Source: Bacteroidota bacterium
GTDB taxonomy: Bacteria; Bacteroidota; Bacteroidia; J057; JADKCL01
Direction: 5' to 3'
Length of the DNA stretch: 64,000 nucleotides
NCBI GenBank assembly: GCA_016718825.1
Contig: JADKCL010000031.1
Coordinates: forward strand, 1-64,000
The translations under genes and the position numbers were made by a program. How positions within the stretch are numbered: position 1 is the first letter of the stretch; the number at the start of each line of letters is the position of its first letter. The notes beneath the pieces are model-generated. The model was not told the origin of the DNA and did no database searches. It worked only from the letters and a program-made list of their open reading frames with translations. This document shows positions 1 through 13,000 of the stretch, piece by piece.

Positions 1-1258
1 GTTACCGTCAATGTCACTGGATTACCGTTGATGTTGTTGCAGTTGAATGTCGTCACGTTCAAAGTAAGACTGGCGATACCGCAAGCATCCGTGGACCCGT
101 TGTTGATTTGGCTCGGGGTAATGCTGGCGTTTCCGCTGTTGTCCAATTGAACCGTGAGGTTTTGACAAAGCGCGACCGGTGCGACATTGTCCTCCACCGT
201 GATGGTCGTGGTGCAAGTACTGGAATTGCCATTGACATCCGTGACAGTCAGCAATTCAGTATTCGCCCCAACCTCCGTGCAGACGAATGCAGTTTGGCTC
301 AAGGCCAAAGTCGCAATTGCGCAGTTGTCGGTCGAGCCATTGTTCACAGCTGCAGCAGTGGTTGCGCCGTTGCCGGTGTTGTCCAACTGCACCGTTACGT
401 TCTGGCAAATGGCATTGGGTGCCACCGTGTCCTCGACCGTCACAGCAGACGAACAAGTGCTGGAATTGCCATTGACATCGGTCACAGTCAGCACGACGGT
501 ATTGGCGTTGATATTGGCGCAGTTGAATGTGGTGATGTTCAAGGCCAATGTTGCAATGCCGCAAGCGTCACTCGAGCCATTGTTGACCTGTGAGGCCGTA
601 ATGCTTGCGTTACCGCTGCCATTCAGTTGCACCGTCAAGTTCTGGCAAAGTGCCACAGGCGCCACATTGTCCTCCACCGTGATGGTGGTGGAACATGTTG
701 TCGAATTCCCGTTCACATCCGTTACCGTCAGCACTTCGGTATTGGCGCCGACTTCAGCGCAAACGAAGGCCGATTGGCTCAAGCTGAGCGATGCAATCGC
801 ACAGTTGTCGCTGGAACCATTGTTCACGGCCGCAGCCGTTGTCGAGCCGTTGCCCGTGTTGTTCAGTTGTACGGTGACATTTTGGCAAACCGCGGTTGGT
901 GCTACCAAGTCTTCGACGGAGACGGTCGCACTGCAAGTGCTGCTGTTGCCGTTCACGTCGGTGACGGTCAAGATGACGGTGTTGCTGTTGACATTCGCGC
1001 AGGAGAATGTGGTGATGTTCAAGGCCAAGCTCGCGACGCCGCAGGCGTCCGTCGAACCGTTGTTGATCTGCGAAGCCATGATGGTTGCATTTCCGCTGCC
1101 ATTCAGCTGCACCGTGATGTTTTGGCAAACAGCCATCGGAGCCACGTTGTCTTCCACGGTGATCGTGGTGGAGCAAGTGCTGGAATTGCCATTCACATCC
1201 GTCACTGTCAGCACTTCGGTATTTGCGCCGACTTCGGCGCAAACGAAGGCCGACTGCG
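1..1258 (-). pseudogene. Frame-shifted continuation of the giant HYR/CQN surface protein (partial)
   Basis: On the minus strand this stretch continues the 80-residue repeat array of the gene starting at 15802, but in another reading frame. Each unit carries the signature A-x-C-Q-N-x-T-V-Q-L, a Ser/Asp-rich NNGS(S/T)D turn and the closing strand V-L-T-V-T-D-V-N-G-N. The frame stays open to base 1, so the C-terminus, expected to hold a T9SS sorting domain, lies outside the window. The break is one missing A at about 1260: here the plus strand reads GACTGCGTCAGGACAAAG, while the intact copies at about 1971 and 2691 read GCGTCAAGGAC. The stretch could be a true 3' pseudogene fragment, or simply the rest of an intact gene if the missing base is a sequencing error, which I think more likely. 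Confidence 0.75.
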
Positions 1259-4080
1259 TCAGGACAAAGACTGGATTCCGCAAGCGTCGGTGGAACCATT
1301 GTTGACCGCTGCGGCTGTTGTCGAGCCGTTGCCGGTGTTGTCCAACTGCACGGTCACATTCTGGCAAAGTGCCACCGGTGCTACATTGTCTTCGACCGTG
1401 ATGGTGGTGGAGCATGTTGCCGAATTCCCGTTCACATCCGTCACCGTCAGCACTTCGGTATTGGCGCCGACTTCAGCGCAAACGAAGGCCGATTGGCTCA
1501 AGCTGAGCGATGCAATCGCGCAGTTGTCGCTGGAACCATTGTTCACGGCCGCAGCCGTTGTCGAGCCGTTGCCGGTGTTGTCCAGTTGTACGGTGACATT
1601 TTGGCAAACCGCGGTTGGGGCTACCAAGTCTTCGACGGTGACAATGGCCGCGCATGTGCTGCTGTTGCTATTCACGTCGGTGACCGTCAGGATGACGGTG
1701 TTGCTGTTGACATTCGCGCAGGAGAATGTCGTGATGTTCAAGGCCAAGCTCGCGACGCCGCAGGCGTCCGTCGAACCGTTGTTGATCTGCGAAGCCGTGA
1801 TGCTTGCATTGCCGCTGCCATTCAGCTGCACCGTGATGTTTTGGCAAAGTGCCACCGGCGCCACGTTGTCTTCGACCGTGATCGTAGTAGAACATGTGCT
1901 GGAATTGCCATTCACATCCGTCACCGTCAGCACTTCGGTATTGGTGCCGACTTCAGCGCAAACGAAGGCCGACTGCGTCAAGGACAAAGACTGGATTCCG
2001 CAAGCGTCACTCGAGCCGTTGTTGACCGCTGCGGCTGTTGTCGAGCCGTTGCCGGTGTTGTCCAACTGCACGGTCACATTCTGGCAAAGTGCCACAGGTG
2101 CCACATTGTCCTCGACCGTGATGGTGGTGGAGCATGTTGCCGAATTCCCGTTCACATCCGTCACTGTCAGCACTTCGGTATTGGCGCCGACTTCAGCGCA
2201 AACGAAGGCCGATTGGCTCAAGCTGAGCGATGCAATCGCGCAGTTGTCGCTGGAACCATTGTTCACGGCCGCAGCCGTTGTCGAGCCGTTGCCGGTGTTG
2301 TCCAGTTGTACGGTGACATTTTGGCAAACCGCGGTTGGTGCTACCAAGTCTTCGACGGAGACCGTGGCCGCGCATGTGCTGCTGTTGCTGTTCACGTCGG
2401 TCACGGTCAAGATGACGGTGTTGCTGTTGACATTCGCGCAGGAGAATGTGGTGATGTTCAAGGCCAAGCTCGCGACGCCGCAAGCGTCTGTCGAACCGTT
2501 GTTGATTTGCGAAGCCGTGATGCTTGCATTGCCGCTGCCATTCAGCTGCACCGTGATGTTTTGGCAAACCGCCACCGGCGCGACATTGTCTTCCACGGTG
2601 ATCGTGGTGGAGCAAGTGCTGGAATTGCCATTCACATCCGTCACCGTCAGCACTTCGGTATTGGCGCCGACTTCAGCGCAAACGAAGGCCGACTGCGTCA
2701 AGGACAAAGACTGGATTCCGCAAGCGTCACTCGAACCATTGTTGACCGCTGCGGCTGTTGTCGAGCCGTTGCCGGTGTTGTCCAACTGCACGGTCACATT
2801 CTGGCAAAGTGCCACAGGCGCCACATTGTCCTCGACCGTGATGGTGGTGGAGCATGTTGTCGAATTCCCATTTGCATCCGTCACCGTCAACACTTCGGTA
2901 TTTGCGCCCACTTCAGCGCAAACGAAGGCTGTTTGGCTCAAACCGAGCGAGGCAATCGCGCAGTTGTCGCTGGAACCGTTGTTCACGGCGGCGGCAGTCG
3001 TCGAGCCGTTGCCGGTGTTGTCCAATTGTACGGTGACGTTTTGGCAAAGTGCGGATGGTGAAATCGTGTCCTCGATCGTCACCGTAGCTGAGCAAGTGCT
3101 GCTGTTGCCGTTGACGTCGGTTACGGTAAGAATCACCGTATTCCCGCTGAAATTTGCACAAGTAAACGTCGTGTTGTTCAAGGCCAAGCTCGCAACGCCG
3201 CAAGCGTCTGTCGAACCGTTGTTGATCTGCGAAGCCGTGATGGTTGCATTTCCGCTGCCATTCAGCTGCACCGTGATGTTTTGGCAAAGTGCCGTCGGCG
3301 CCACGTTGTCTTCCACGGTGATCGTGGTCGAGCATGTGCTCGAATTGCCGTTGACGTCTGTCACGGTCAGTACTTCGGTATTTGCGCCGACTTCAGCACA
3401 AACGAATCCCGACTGGCTCAAGGCCAAAGACTGGATTCCGCAAGCGTCAGTCGAACCGTTATTGACTGCTGAAGCTGTTGTCGTTCCGTTGCCGGTGTTG
3501 TTCAATTGTACCGTCACGTTCTGGCAAATCGCCACCGGTGCAACATTGTCTTCCACAGTAATGATCGCGGAACACGTTGCTGAATTCCCATTCACATCGG
3601 TTACCGTCAGCACTTCAGTATTCGCGCCCACTTCAGCGCAAACGAATGCCGATTGGCTCAAGCTGAGCGATGCAATCGCACAGTTGTCGGTTGAACCGTT
3701 GTTCACGGCGGAAGCGGTTGTTGAGCCGTTGCCGGTATTGTTCAGTTGTACGGTGACGTTTTGGCAAAGCGCAATCGGCGCGATATTGTCTTGAACGGTC
3801 ACAGTCGTTGTACAAGTGCTTGTATTGCCGTTCACGTCGGTCACGGTCAACACTTCTGTGTTTGCACCGACCTCAGCACAGACAAATGCCGATTGGCTTA
3901 GGCTGAGAGACTGAATGCCGCAAGCATCGGAAGAACCATTGTTGACCGCAGCAGCCGTCGTGGAACCGTTGCCGCCACTGTTGAGCTGAACGGTGACATT
4001 CTGGCAAATGGCAACAGGATTGACGGTGTCTTCAACGGTGACATTCGCGGTGCAAGTACTGCTGTTGCCGTTCACGTCGG
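1..4080 (-). repeat. CQN repeat array, 240-bp units in 720-bp higher-order blocks
   Basis: Coding repeats of 80 codons. Three unit types alternate (QLDNTGNGSTTAAAV...SSDNC, QLDNTGNGSTTAAAV...SDACGIQ, QLNGSGNASITASQI), giving a 720-bp higher-order period. For example, the 50 bases from 1321 recur unchanged at 2041 and 2761. The interval across position 1260 is 719 bp. Confidence 0.85.
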
Positions 4081-7000
4081 TCACGGTCAACACCACGGTA
4101 TTGGGGGCAATGAAGCCATGACTTCCCAGGCCCAAGACGTTGTCGACCGGGAATGCATCCCATTCCGAAGGTAGTGTCGTAAATGCACCAGGACCAGTTC
4201 CCGTCGGACTTGTGGTGATACCCGTAGAAACAACGGGCTTCCTGCGCAATGTGCGATCCATCGTAGATGTACCCGTAGCAGTCCAAGCGGAGCCGGGATC
4301 ATCGCCGATTCGACCAAAAATATCGGCATACTGGTTCGTCAAGGTGTTGAATACACCCACGGCATCGTCTCCATTCCAGTTCACAGCGGTCAAAACCGTG
4401 CTTGGTCCTGCGTAAATCGTCGCGGCACTGTTTTTGTAAACGATGGTGGCTCCCGCAGCGAGTGAACCTGTCAAGGTATTCGTTGTCGTTGCTGCTCCAG
4501 CACCGTTGGCGAATAGGCGGAGTTGATAGTTGCCCAAATTGATCGGACCACTCGTCGGATTGTACAATTCGATGTACTTGTTGTTTCCGTTTCCTTCCAC
4601 GTATTCCGAGATAAACAACTCAGTGAGTGGCGCAGGGGAAACATTCGCACAATTGAAACTTGTCGGATTCACAGTGAGTCCGGCGATTCCACAAGCATCA
4701 CTGCTACCATTATTGACCATACCCGTCGTGACCGTTCCGTTTCCGGCATTGTTCAATTGCAAGGTGATGTTCTGGCAAATGGCATTCGGAGCTTCAACAT
4801 CGGTCACCGTCACGGTAAATGTGCAAGAAGTCGAGCCACAAAGATTTGTAGCCGTCAGTGTCACTGTAGTCGTGCCAAGGTTCAAGGTTGAGCCCGAACC
4901 TGTGCCGCTTCCTGTGCCCGTAGTCGCACCCGTGAATGCATAGGTAACCGCAGGTGCTGGTGCACCCACAATCACAGGCGTATAGTTCGCAACCTGCGAG
5001 CAAACGTTGGCCCCGGTATTGAGCGATTGATTTGCAGGACAAGTGGTGAATGCTGCAGGCTGGCAGGAGACCTCTCCTTTGACAGCAAAGTCATAAGGGT
5101 TGGCGTCACAATCGTTGCTATTGAGTTCGACGAATGCATTGTAAACACCCAGTGGCGTTGCTACAAAGGTGACGGTAAACGTCGTCGTCGCATTCGGGGC
5201 AAGTGTGACAGGCAATGTAATGCCGCCAACAGTGAAGTTTGCTGCTTGCGGACCTGCCATCGATATCGTCGAAATCGTCAACGGAGCCGTGCCATCGTTT
5301 TCGATGGTGAAGGTATGCACGACCGGTACGCCCGGGAATGGATTCCCGAAGTCGGTGAGATCGAGTGTAGAAGGCGTCAAGTCGCCATCGACGATGTAAT
5401 TGCCGGCACCATAGACGTCCATATCGGCAGCATTCACCGTGACGGTAAAGCTACAGGTTGCCGTTTGACCGCTTGCATCCGTGACCGTATAGGTATTCGT
5501 TGTCGTTCCAACAGGGAAAACCGACCCGGAAGCCAATCCACTCGTCATAGCGGTCAATGGTCCAGGGCAGTTGTCAGAACCGACCGGCGCAGTATAACTG
5601 ACCACCGCGCTGCACAATCCCGGGGTATTGTTCACCGAAATATTTGCAGGACAAATGATCGTCGGCGCCTGATTGTCCACGACTGTCACCGTAAATGAGC
5701 AGGTGGCTGTATTACCGAATGCATCCGTGACAAGGAAAGTATTCGTTGTCGTGCCGATCGGGAAGGTTGCACCACTGGCCAAGCCAGCCGTCTGCGTTGT
5801 CGTAGCACCAGGACAGTTGTCTGAGCCAACAGGCGCAGTAAACGTTACCGGCGCTGAACATTGACCCACGCTTGCATTTGCAGTGATATTGGCAGGACAA
5901 GTGATCGTTGGTGCCTGATTGTCAGTCACCGTAACGGTAAACGAGCAAGTTGCGGTATTGCCAAAGGCATCGGTTACCAAGAATGTATTCGTGGTCGAAC
6001 CCACAGGGAAGGATGCCCCACTGCCCAAACCTGCTGTCTGCGTTGTCGTGGAACCGGCGCAATTGTCAGTCCCGACTGGCGTGGTATAGGTTACGGTGGC
6101 AGCGCACAATCCTGAACCCGCATTCACGCTGATATTGGCGGGGCAGGTAATCGAAGGAACTTGATTGTCAATCACTGTCACGGTAAATGAACAAGTTGCA
6201 GTATTCCCAAAGGCATCAGTCACCAAGAATGTATTGGTGGTGGTGCCAACCGGGAAGGATGCGCCGCCTGCCATACCTGCTGTCTGCGTTGTTGTGGAAC
6301 CGGTACAGTTGTCGCTTCCGACCGGCGTAGAATAGCTCACAATTGTAGCGCAGGCTCCAACACTAGCATTCAAGCTGATATTCGCTGGGCATAGAATGGT
6401 CGGCACTTGGTTGTCGACCACCGTCACGGTAAACGAGCAGGTGGCCGAATTGCCGGATGCATCGGTGACGCGGTAGGTATTCGTTGTCGTACCTACTGGG
6501 TAAGTTGCACCACTGGCCAAACCAGCACTTTGCGTCGTTGAAGCACCTGCACAGTTGTCTGCCCCAACCGGAGCAGTGTAAGTGACTACAGCGGTACAAA
6601 GTCCCGAACCTGCATTTACGCTGATATTCGCTGGACAGGTAATTGTCGGCAATTGGTTGTCGACCACCGTCACGGTAAACGAACAGGTCGCGGTGTTGGC
6701 GGAGGCATCAGTCACCCGGAAAGCATTGGTGGTCGTGCCTACAGGGAAGGTAGCGCCACTCGCCAAACCTACGATTTGTGTCGTCGTTGCCCCAGGGCAG
6801 TTGTCCGCCCCGACGGGGGCAGTATAGGTGACCACTGCCGTGCAAAGTCCGGAACTTGCATTCACAGAGATATTGGCCGGGCAAGTAATCGTCGGTGCTT
6901 GGTTGTCGACAACTGTCACGGTAAAGGAACAAGTGGCGGTGTTGCCAAATGCATCCGTCACGCGGAACGTATTGGTGGTCGTGCCCACAGGGAAAGTTGC

Positions 7001-10000
7001 ACCACTTGCCAAACCTGTAATTTGCGAGGTTGTAGCACCCGAACAGTTATCCGCGCCAACGGGGGCCGTGTAGGTCACCACGGCTGAACAGTTACCTGAG
7101 GTGGCGTTAACACTGATGTTTGCGGGGCACGTGATCGTTGGCAATTGATTGTCCGTCACCGTCACGGTGAAGGAACAGGTTGCAGTGGCACCGGTACCAT
7201 CCGTCACACGGAATGTGTTGGTCGTCGTGCCAACGGGGAAGGTCGCACCGCTCGCCAAACCTGCCGTTTGCGTCGTCGTTGCACCCGAGCAGTTGTCCGA
7301 GCCAACCGGCGCTGTGTACGTCACCGTAGCGGAGCAAGCTCCCAAAGAGGCATTGACGCTGATATTCGCAGGACAAGTGATGGATGGAGCTTGATTGTCG
7401 ATCACGGTGACCGTAAAGGAGCAGGTTGCTGAATTCCCTGAGGCATCGGTCACGCGGTAGGTATTCGTGGTGGTACCGAGCGGATAGGTTGCGCCACTTG
7501 CCAAGCCTACGGTTTGCGTGGTCGTGGAGCCTGCACAGTTGTCTGCCCCGACGGGGGCGGTGTAGCTGACGACAGCATTACAAAGTCCCGAGCTGGCATT
7601 CACACTGATATTCGCAGGGCAGGTAATCGTCGGCACTTGGTTGTCCACGACCGTCACCGTAAACGAGCACGTCGCGGTATTCCCGAATGCATCCGTCACG
7701 CGGAAGGTATTCACCGTGACACCGGCAGGGAATGTGGCGCCGCTGGCCAAACCTGCAATTTGTGTGGTGGTGGCACCGGAACAGTTGTCGGCGCCTACGG
7801 GTGCAGTATAGGTGACTGTAGCCGTACAGTTACCTGGAGACGCATTCGTGGAAACGTTTGCCGGGCAAGTGATCGTGGGCAATTGATTGTCAACCACCGT
7901 TACGGTAAATGAGCAAGTCGCAGAGTTTCCAGACGCATCGGTTACCCTGAAGGTATTCGTTGTGGATCCGACAGGGAAGGTTGCGCCACTTGCAAGACCC
8001 GCGATCTGCGTTGTTGATGAGCCTGAGCAGTTGTCCGCGCCGACAGGCGACGTATAAGTCACGACGGCGGTACAAGCTCCAGAGCCCGCATTGACGCTGA
8101 TATTGGCTGGGCAGGTAATCGTCGGTGCTTGGTTGTCTACCACGGTAATGGTAAAGGAACAAGTCGCCGAATTCCCTGAGGCATCCGTAGCGCGGAAGGT
8201 ATTCGTCGTCACACCCACGGGGAAGGTCGCACCGCTGGCAGAACCCGCTATTTGAGCCGTGACGGAACCCGAACAGTTGTCAGTACCGACTGGCGCAGTG
8301 TAAGTTACCACGGCAGAACAGGTATTGGTGGCGGCATTCACGCTGATCGATGCAGGGCATGTGATCGCAGGAAGCTGATTGTCAACCACTGTCACGGTAA
8401 ATGAACATGTACTGGTATTGCCGAAGGCATCCGTGACGCGGTAGGTATTCGTAGTGACACCGACCGGGAAGGATGCACCACTCGCAAGACCGCCGATCAA
8501 GGCAGTGGATGCGCCGGGGCAATTGTCTGTACCCACCGGTGCGGTATAGCTGACGTTGGCAGCACAAGTGCCCGTGGTTGCAAAGACACTGATATTCGCA
8601 GGGCAAGTTACCGTTGGCGCCTGATTGTCAATTGCTGTCACAGTAAACGAGCAGGTCGCCGTTCCACCGCCGACGGCGGTAACCAGGAAGGTATTCGTCG
8701 TCACGCCCACAGGGAAGGCTGAGCCACTGGAGAATCCAGCAATTTGCGTCGTGACAGCACCGGGGCAATTGTCGGTGCCTACAGGAGTAGTAAACGAAAC
8801 CACAGCGGAGCAGTTGCTACTCGATGAATTCACCACAATGTTGCTTGGGCAATTAATCACCGGCAATTGATTGTCGACCACCGTCACCGTAAACGAACAG
8901 GTGACAAACGAACCGTTGGTGGCCGTTGCCCTGAAGGTGTTGACGGTGGTACCGACGGGGAAGAATGATCCGCTTGCAAGTCCAGCTGTGCGCACGGTGA
9001 TCACACCGGGACAGTTGTCAGTGCCTGTAGGCGTCGCATAAATCACCGGTGAGCCACACTGCCCAAAGGCATTGTTGACAACCATATTGGCAGGACAATT
9101 GATGACGGGTGCCTGATTGTCGATCACGGTTACGGTAAACGAGCAGGTTGCGTTGGTACCATTTGCCGCGATGGCCTTGAAGGCATTGGTTGTAACGCCA
9201 ACCGGGAAGGAGGCACCGCTGGCAAGACCAGAGGTCTGCGTGGTATTTACGCCCGGGCAGTTATCCGTACCCACCGGCGTAGTATAGGTCACGGTGGCTG
9301 CACACAAACCCGGGGCAGCATTCACGGTGATATTGGAGGGGCAGATGATCGAAGGCGCCTGATTGTCGATCACGGTCACCGTGAAGGAACAGGTCGCCGT
9401 GGCACCGCTCGCATCGGTCACGCGGAAGGTATTTGTCGTCACGCCGACGGGGAAAGAAGATCCGCTGGCAAATCCGCTGACCACGGTCACAGAAGCACCG
9501 GGGCAGTTGTCAGAACCGGTTGGTGTGGCATAACTCACCGTCGCGGCGCAGAGGCCGGTGGCAGCGTTGACTGTGATATTCGAAGGACAAATAATGGTTG
9601 GCGGCTGATTGTCAGACACTGTGACGGTAAAGGAACAGTTGGCTGTCACGCCATTGCCGGCAGTAACCAAGAAGGTATTGACCGTGGTACCGACAGGGAA
9701 GGCGGAACCGCTTGTCAAGCCTGAAGTCTGGGTTGTGCTTGCACCCGGACAATTGTCCGTTCCGACTGGAACTGAATAGATTGCAGTTGCTGCGCACGTA
9801 TTGGTGGCTGCAACAAGGCTCATATTTGCGGGACATGTAATCACGGGCGCCTGATTGTCAATCACAGTGACTGTGAATGAACAAGTTGCGGTATTGCCGG
9901 CCGCATCGGTAACCCGGAAGGTATTGGTCGTTGTGCCAATCGGGAAGGAAGCACCGCTACCAGGACCCACGATTTGCGCAGTCGTAGCCCCCGGACAGTT

Positions 10001-13000
10001 GTCCGTACCGACAGGTGCAGTAAACGTGACCGCAGCATTACATGCGCCTGATGTTGCATTGACGCTGATGTTGGCCGGGCAACTGATGGTCGGAACCTGA
10101 TTGTCCACCACCGTCACAATCGCATTACATGTTGAGCTCAAACCAAAAGGATCGGAAACGGTCAAGGTCACGTTGGTGGTACCAAGTGCGAAGGGTCCGC
10201 TCGGCGAAATCGAAAATGTAAGTGGATCACCGTTGGGATCCGAAGAACCGTTGTTGAATTGCGAAGCCGTGGCCGTGCCTTGGCAAGAACCGTTTGCCGA
10301 GACCGTAACGTTTTGGCAAATGGCAATGGGAGCCGCATTACAGCTTCCGACGGTGATGGTAAAGCTGCAAGTTGCGGTCGCACCGTTGGCGGCAGTGACT
10401 TGGTAGGTTACCGTATTCACGCCTTGTGGGAATGCCGATCCGCTGGCCAAACCTGCTGTGCGAATTGTCGTTGCGCCGGAGCAGTTATCCGTTCCGACGG
10501 GAGCGGTGTAGGTCGCCAAACCTGTACATGGGAATGCACCGGAAGTCCCTGAAACTGACTGATTGGCGGGACAGGTGATGGTTGGTGCCTGATTGTCAGT
10601 CACCGTGACCGTGAATGAGCAGGTGGCAGTATTTCCGGAGACGTCTGTGACGCGGAAAGTGTTGGTTGTCGTTCCGACAGGGAAGGTTGCGCCGCTACCC
10701 AAGCCGGCAATTTGTGCTGTTGTCGCACCGCCGCAATTGTCGGTGCCGATCGGTGTTGTGTACGTTACTGTGGCCGAACAAGCACCCAAACTGGCATTTA
10801 CGCTGATATTGCCAGGGCATGTAATCGCAGGCAAATTGTTGTCGCCGGTGATGATCACATCGTCTTGTGAATCGGCGCAGGCTCCGTTGGGAAATGTCCA
10901 ACGGAATGTTGTTGAACCTGTGCTCAAGCCTGTGACACCCGAGGTCGGGCTATTCAAGCTCGTAATCGCTCCAGGCCCGGAGACCACGCTCCATGTACCA
11001 ACACCCGTTGCCGGAGAATTTCCTGCGAGTGTGGCTGTTGTCCCGCAAACCGATTGATTGGGACCTGCATTCGCAGTTGTGAATTGATCGACAGTCACGG
11101 TGACAGGCGTTCTAGTGGGCGAGGTACAGTTGGAAGAAGTTGCATTCCAGGAGAGAATCACTTGGCCGTTTCCAGTACGCGTACCTTGTGTATGTGTAAT
11201 GGCAGATGTGCCTGCGCCTGCATAACTGCTACCGCCGCCGCCGCCGCTTGATGCCAAGGACGAACCGCCGCCGTAATAGCCACCACCGCCGCCGGCTCCA
11301 GATACGCAACCTGTTCCAGAGCAGGAACAAGTACTCAAGCCAGAAGGTGCACAAACGGAGTTTCCTCCTTGGCCGAGTGCGCCAGCAGGTGACGTCGCTC
11401 CAGTACCGCACCAGCAGGAGTTATTTCCTCCAGTGCCGCCGGCTACCTGGGAGCCTCCACTGCCAAACAAACAGCCACCACCTGTAAAGGTACCATTACC
11501 ACCGGTAAGACCACCACCGGCACCGCCGACACCTTGGTAAGTATTGGCTGAACCCGAGGAACCGCCACCGCCACCAGCAACAATTACGCGATTGCCAAGT
11601 GCCGTACCACCTACGCGAAGGTCAGTTGCGCCACCGCCACCGGCCCAGATCACTTCCGTACCGCCGGGGCAGCTTGCAGGTGTGCCACCTCCGTTAAATC
11701 CGCCGGCAGTCGTCGTGCCTTGACCACCGACATTGATGGTAATCGTTTGACCTGGCACCACGGTAAGTGTTGACTGAATGCGACCGCCCAGACCACCAGA
11801 TACGTTGACAGGACCGCTTACCCAACCCACGGCTGATCCCACGGCGTTTCCACCTTGGGCACCGTAGGCATCGACTGTCAAACTCGTTACACCACTGGGT
11901 ACGATAAAGGTCTGGCTGGAACCCGTGTAGGAAAAAGTTTGGGAACCAGGCCCGCCGCCACCGCCAGCCAAATAGGCCTCCGCATAGTAGGTCGTCGTCG
12001 ATCCCGGTGATACTGCAAAGTTTGCGCCGCTGGTACTTGAGCCAAGGCTTATTCCTCCCGAGGGAACCGTGTACCAATTGATGCTGTTGCCTGAAGAAGT
12101 TGCGTTTAGTTGCGAAGTGCCGCCCGAACAGATGTTTGTTGGCGAAGCTGTGACCGGGGTCGGAGCTGCCAGAGGCGCCACTGTTACTGTCACGGGTGTG
12201 CGCGTTGCAGAAGTACACAATGCACCGGAAGCATTCCATGTAAGGATAATCTGGCCATTGCCCGATTTGAATCCTGATGTATGCACAATGCCCGACGAGC
12301 CTGACGGTGTGCAATAGCTGCTACCGCCACCGCCGCCTTCCCATGCTGACGATCCACCGCCATAATAGCCGCCGCCGCCTCCGCCGCCTGTTTGACCACC
12401 AGGTGCGTTTCCACCTTGACCAAGGGCACCATTTGGTGCTCCACCAGCCAGCTGGGTGCCACCAGCACCAAGATATGTGCCAGTAAGTCCATTGGCACCC
12501 GTAAGGCCACCACCAGCTCCACCAGCATCTCCCGTTGAATGGTTCACACCGGTGCCGCCACCGCCTGCGCCAACCAAAATGCGGTTTCCGAGACCAGTAC
12601 CGCCCCGACGCACGTCAGAAGCACCGCCGCCGCCGCCGCCACTACGACCGCCAGACCAGCCACCGCCAGTACCACCGCCGTTCCAACCTGCAGTACCACC
12701 AACTGTTGTGCCGCCAGGACCACCTTGGCCACCAACATTGATCTGCAAAACCTCACCCGGTGTCACCGTCAAGGTTGCTTGAGCTCTCCCGCCCAAACCT
12801 GGGACAGCACCAGGCGCGTTGTAGCCGGTGCCTCCTTGCGCACCCTGCACGTCAAATGTGATGGACGTCACACCAGTGGGCACGGTAAAGGATTGGGCTG
12901 ATCCTGTGTAGCTAAAGGTCTGTGAACCAGGTCCGCCTCCGCTGCCTGATTGCGCTTCAGCATAGTAGGTCGTCGTCACCGAGGGATTCACTGCAAAATT

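Noticed and set aside
627..3794. Plus-strand open frame of about 1,055 codons opposite the CQN array
   Set aside because: It is antisense to the repeat gene and exists because the repeats avoid certain codons. Its translation is a periodic low-complexity shadow without a signal peptide or known motifs.
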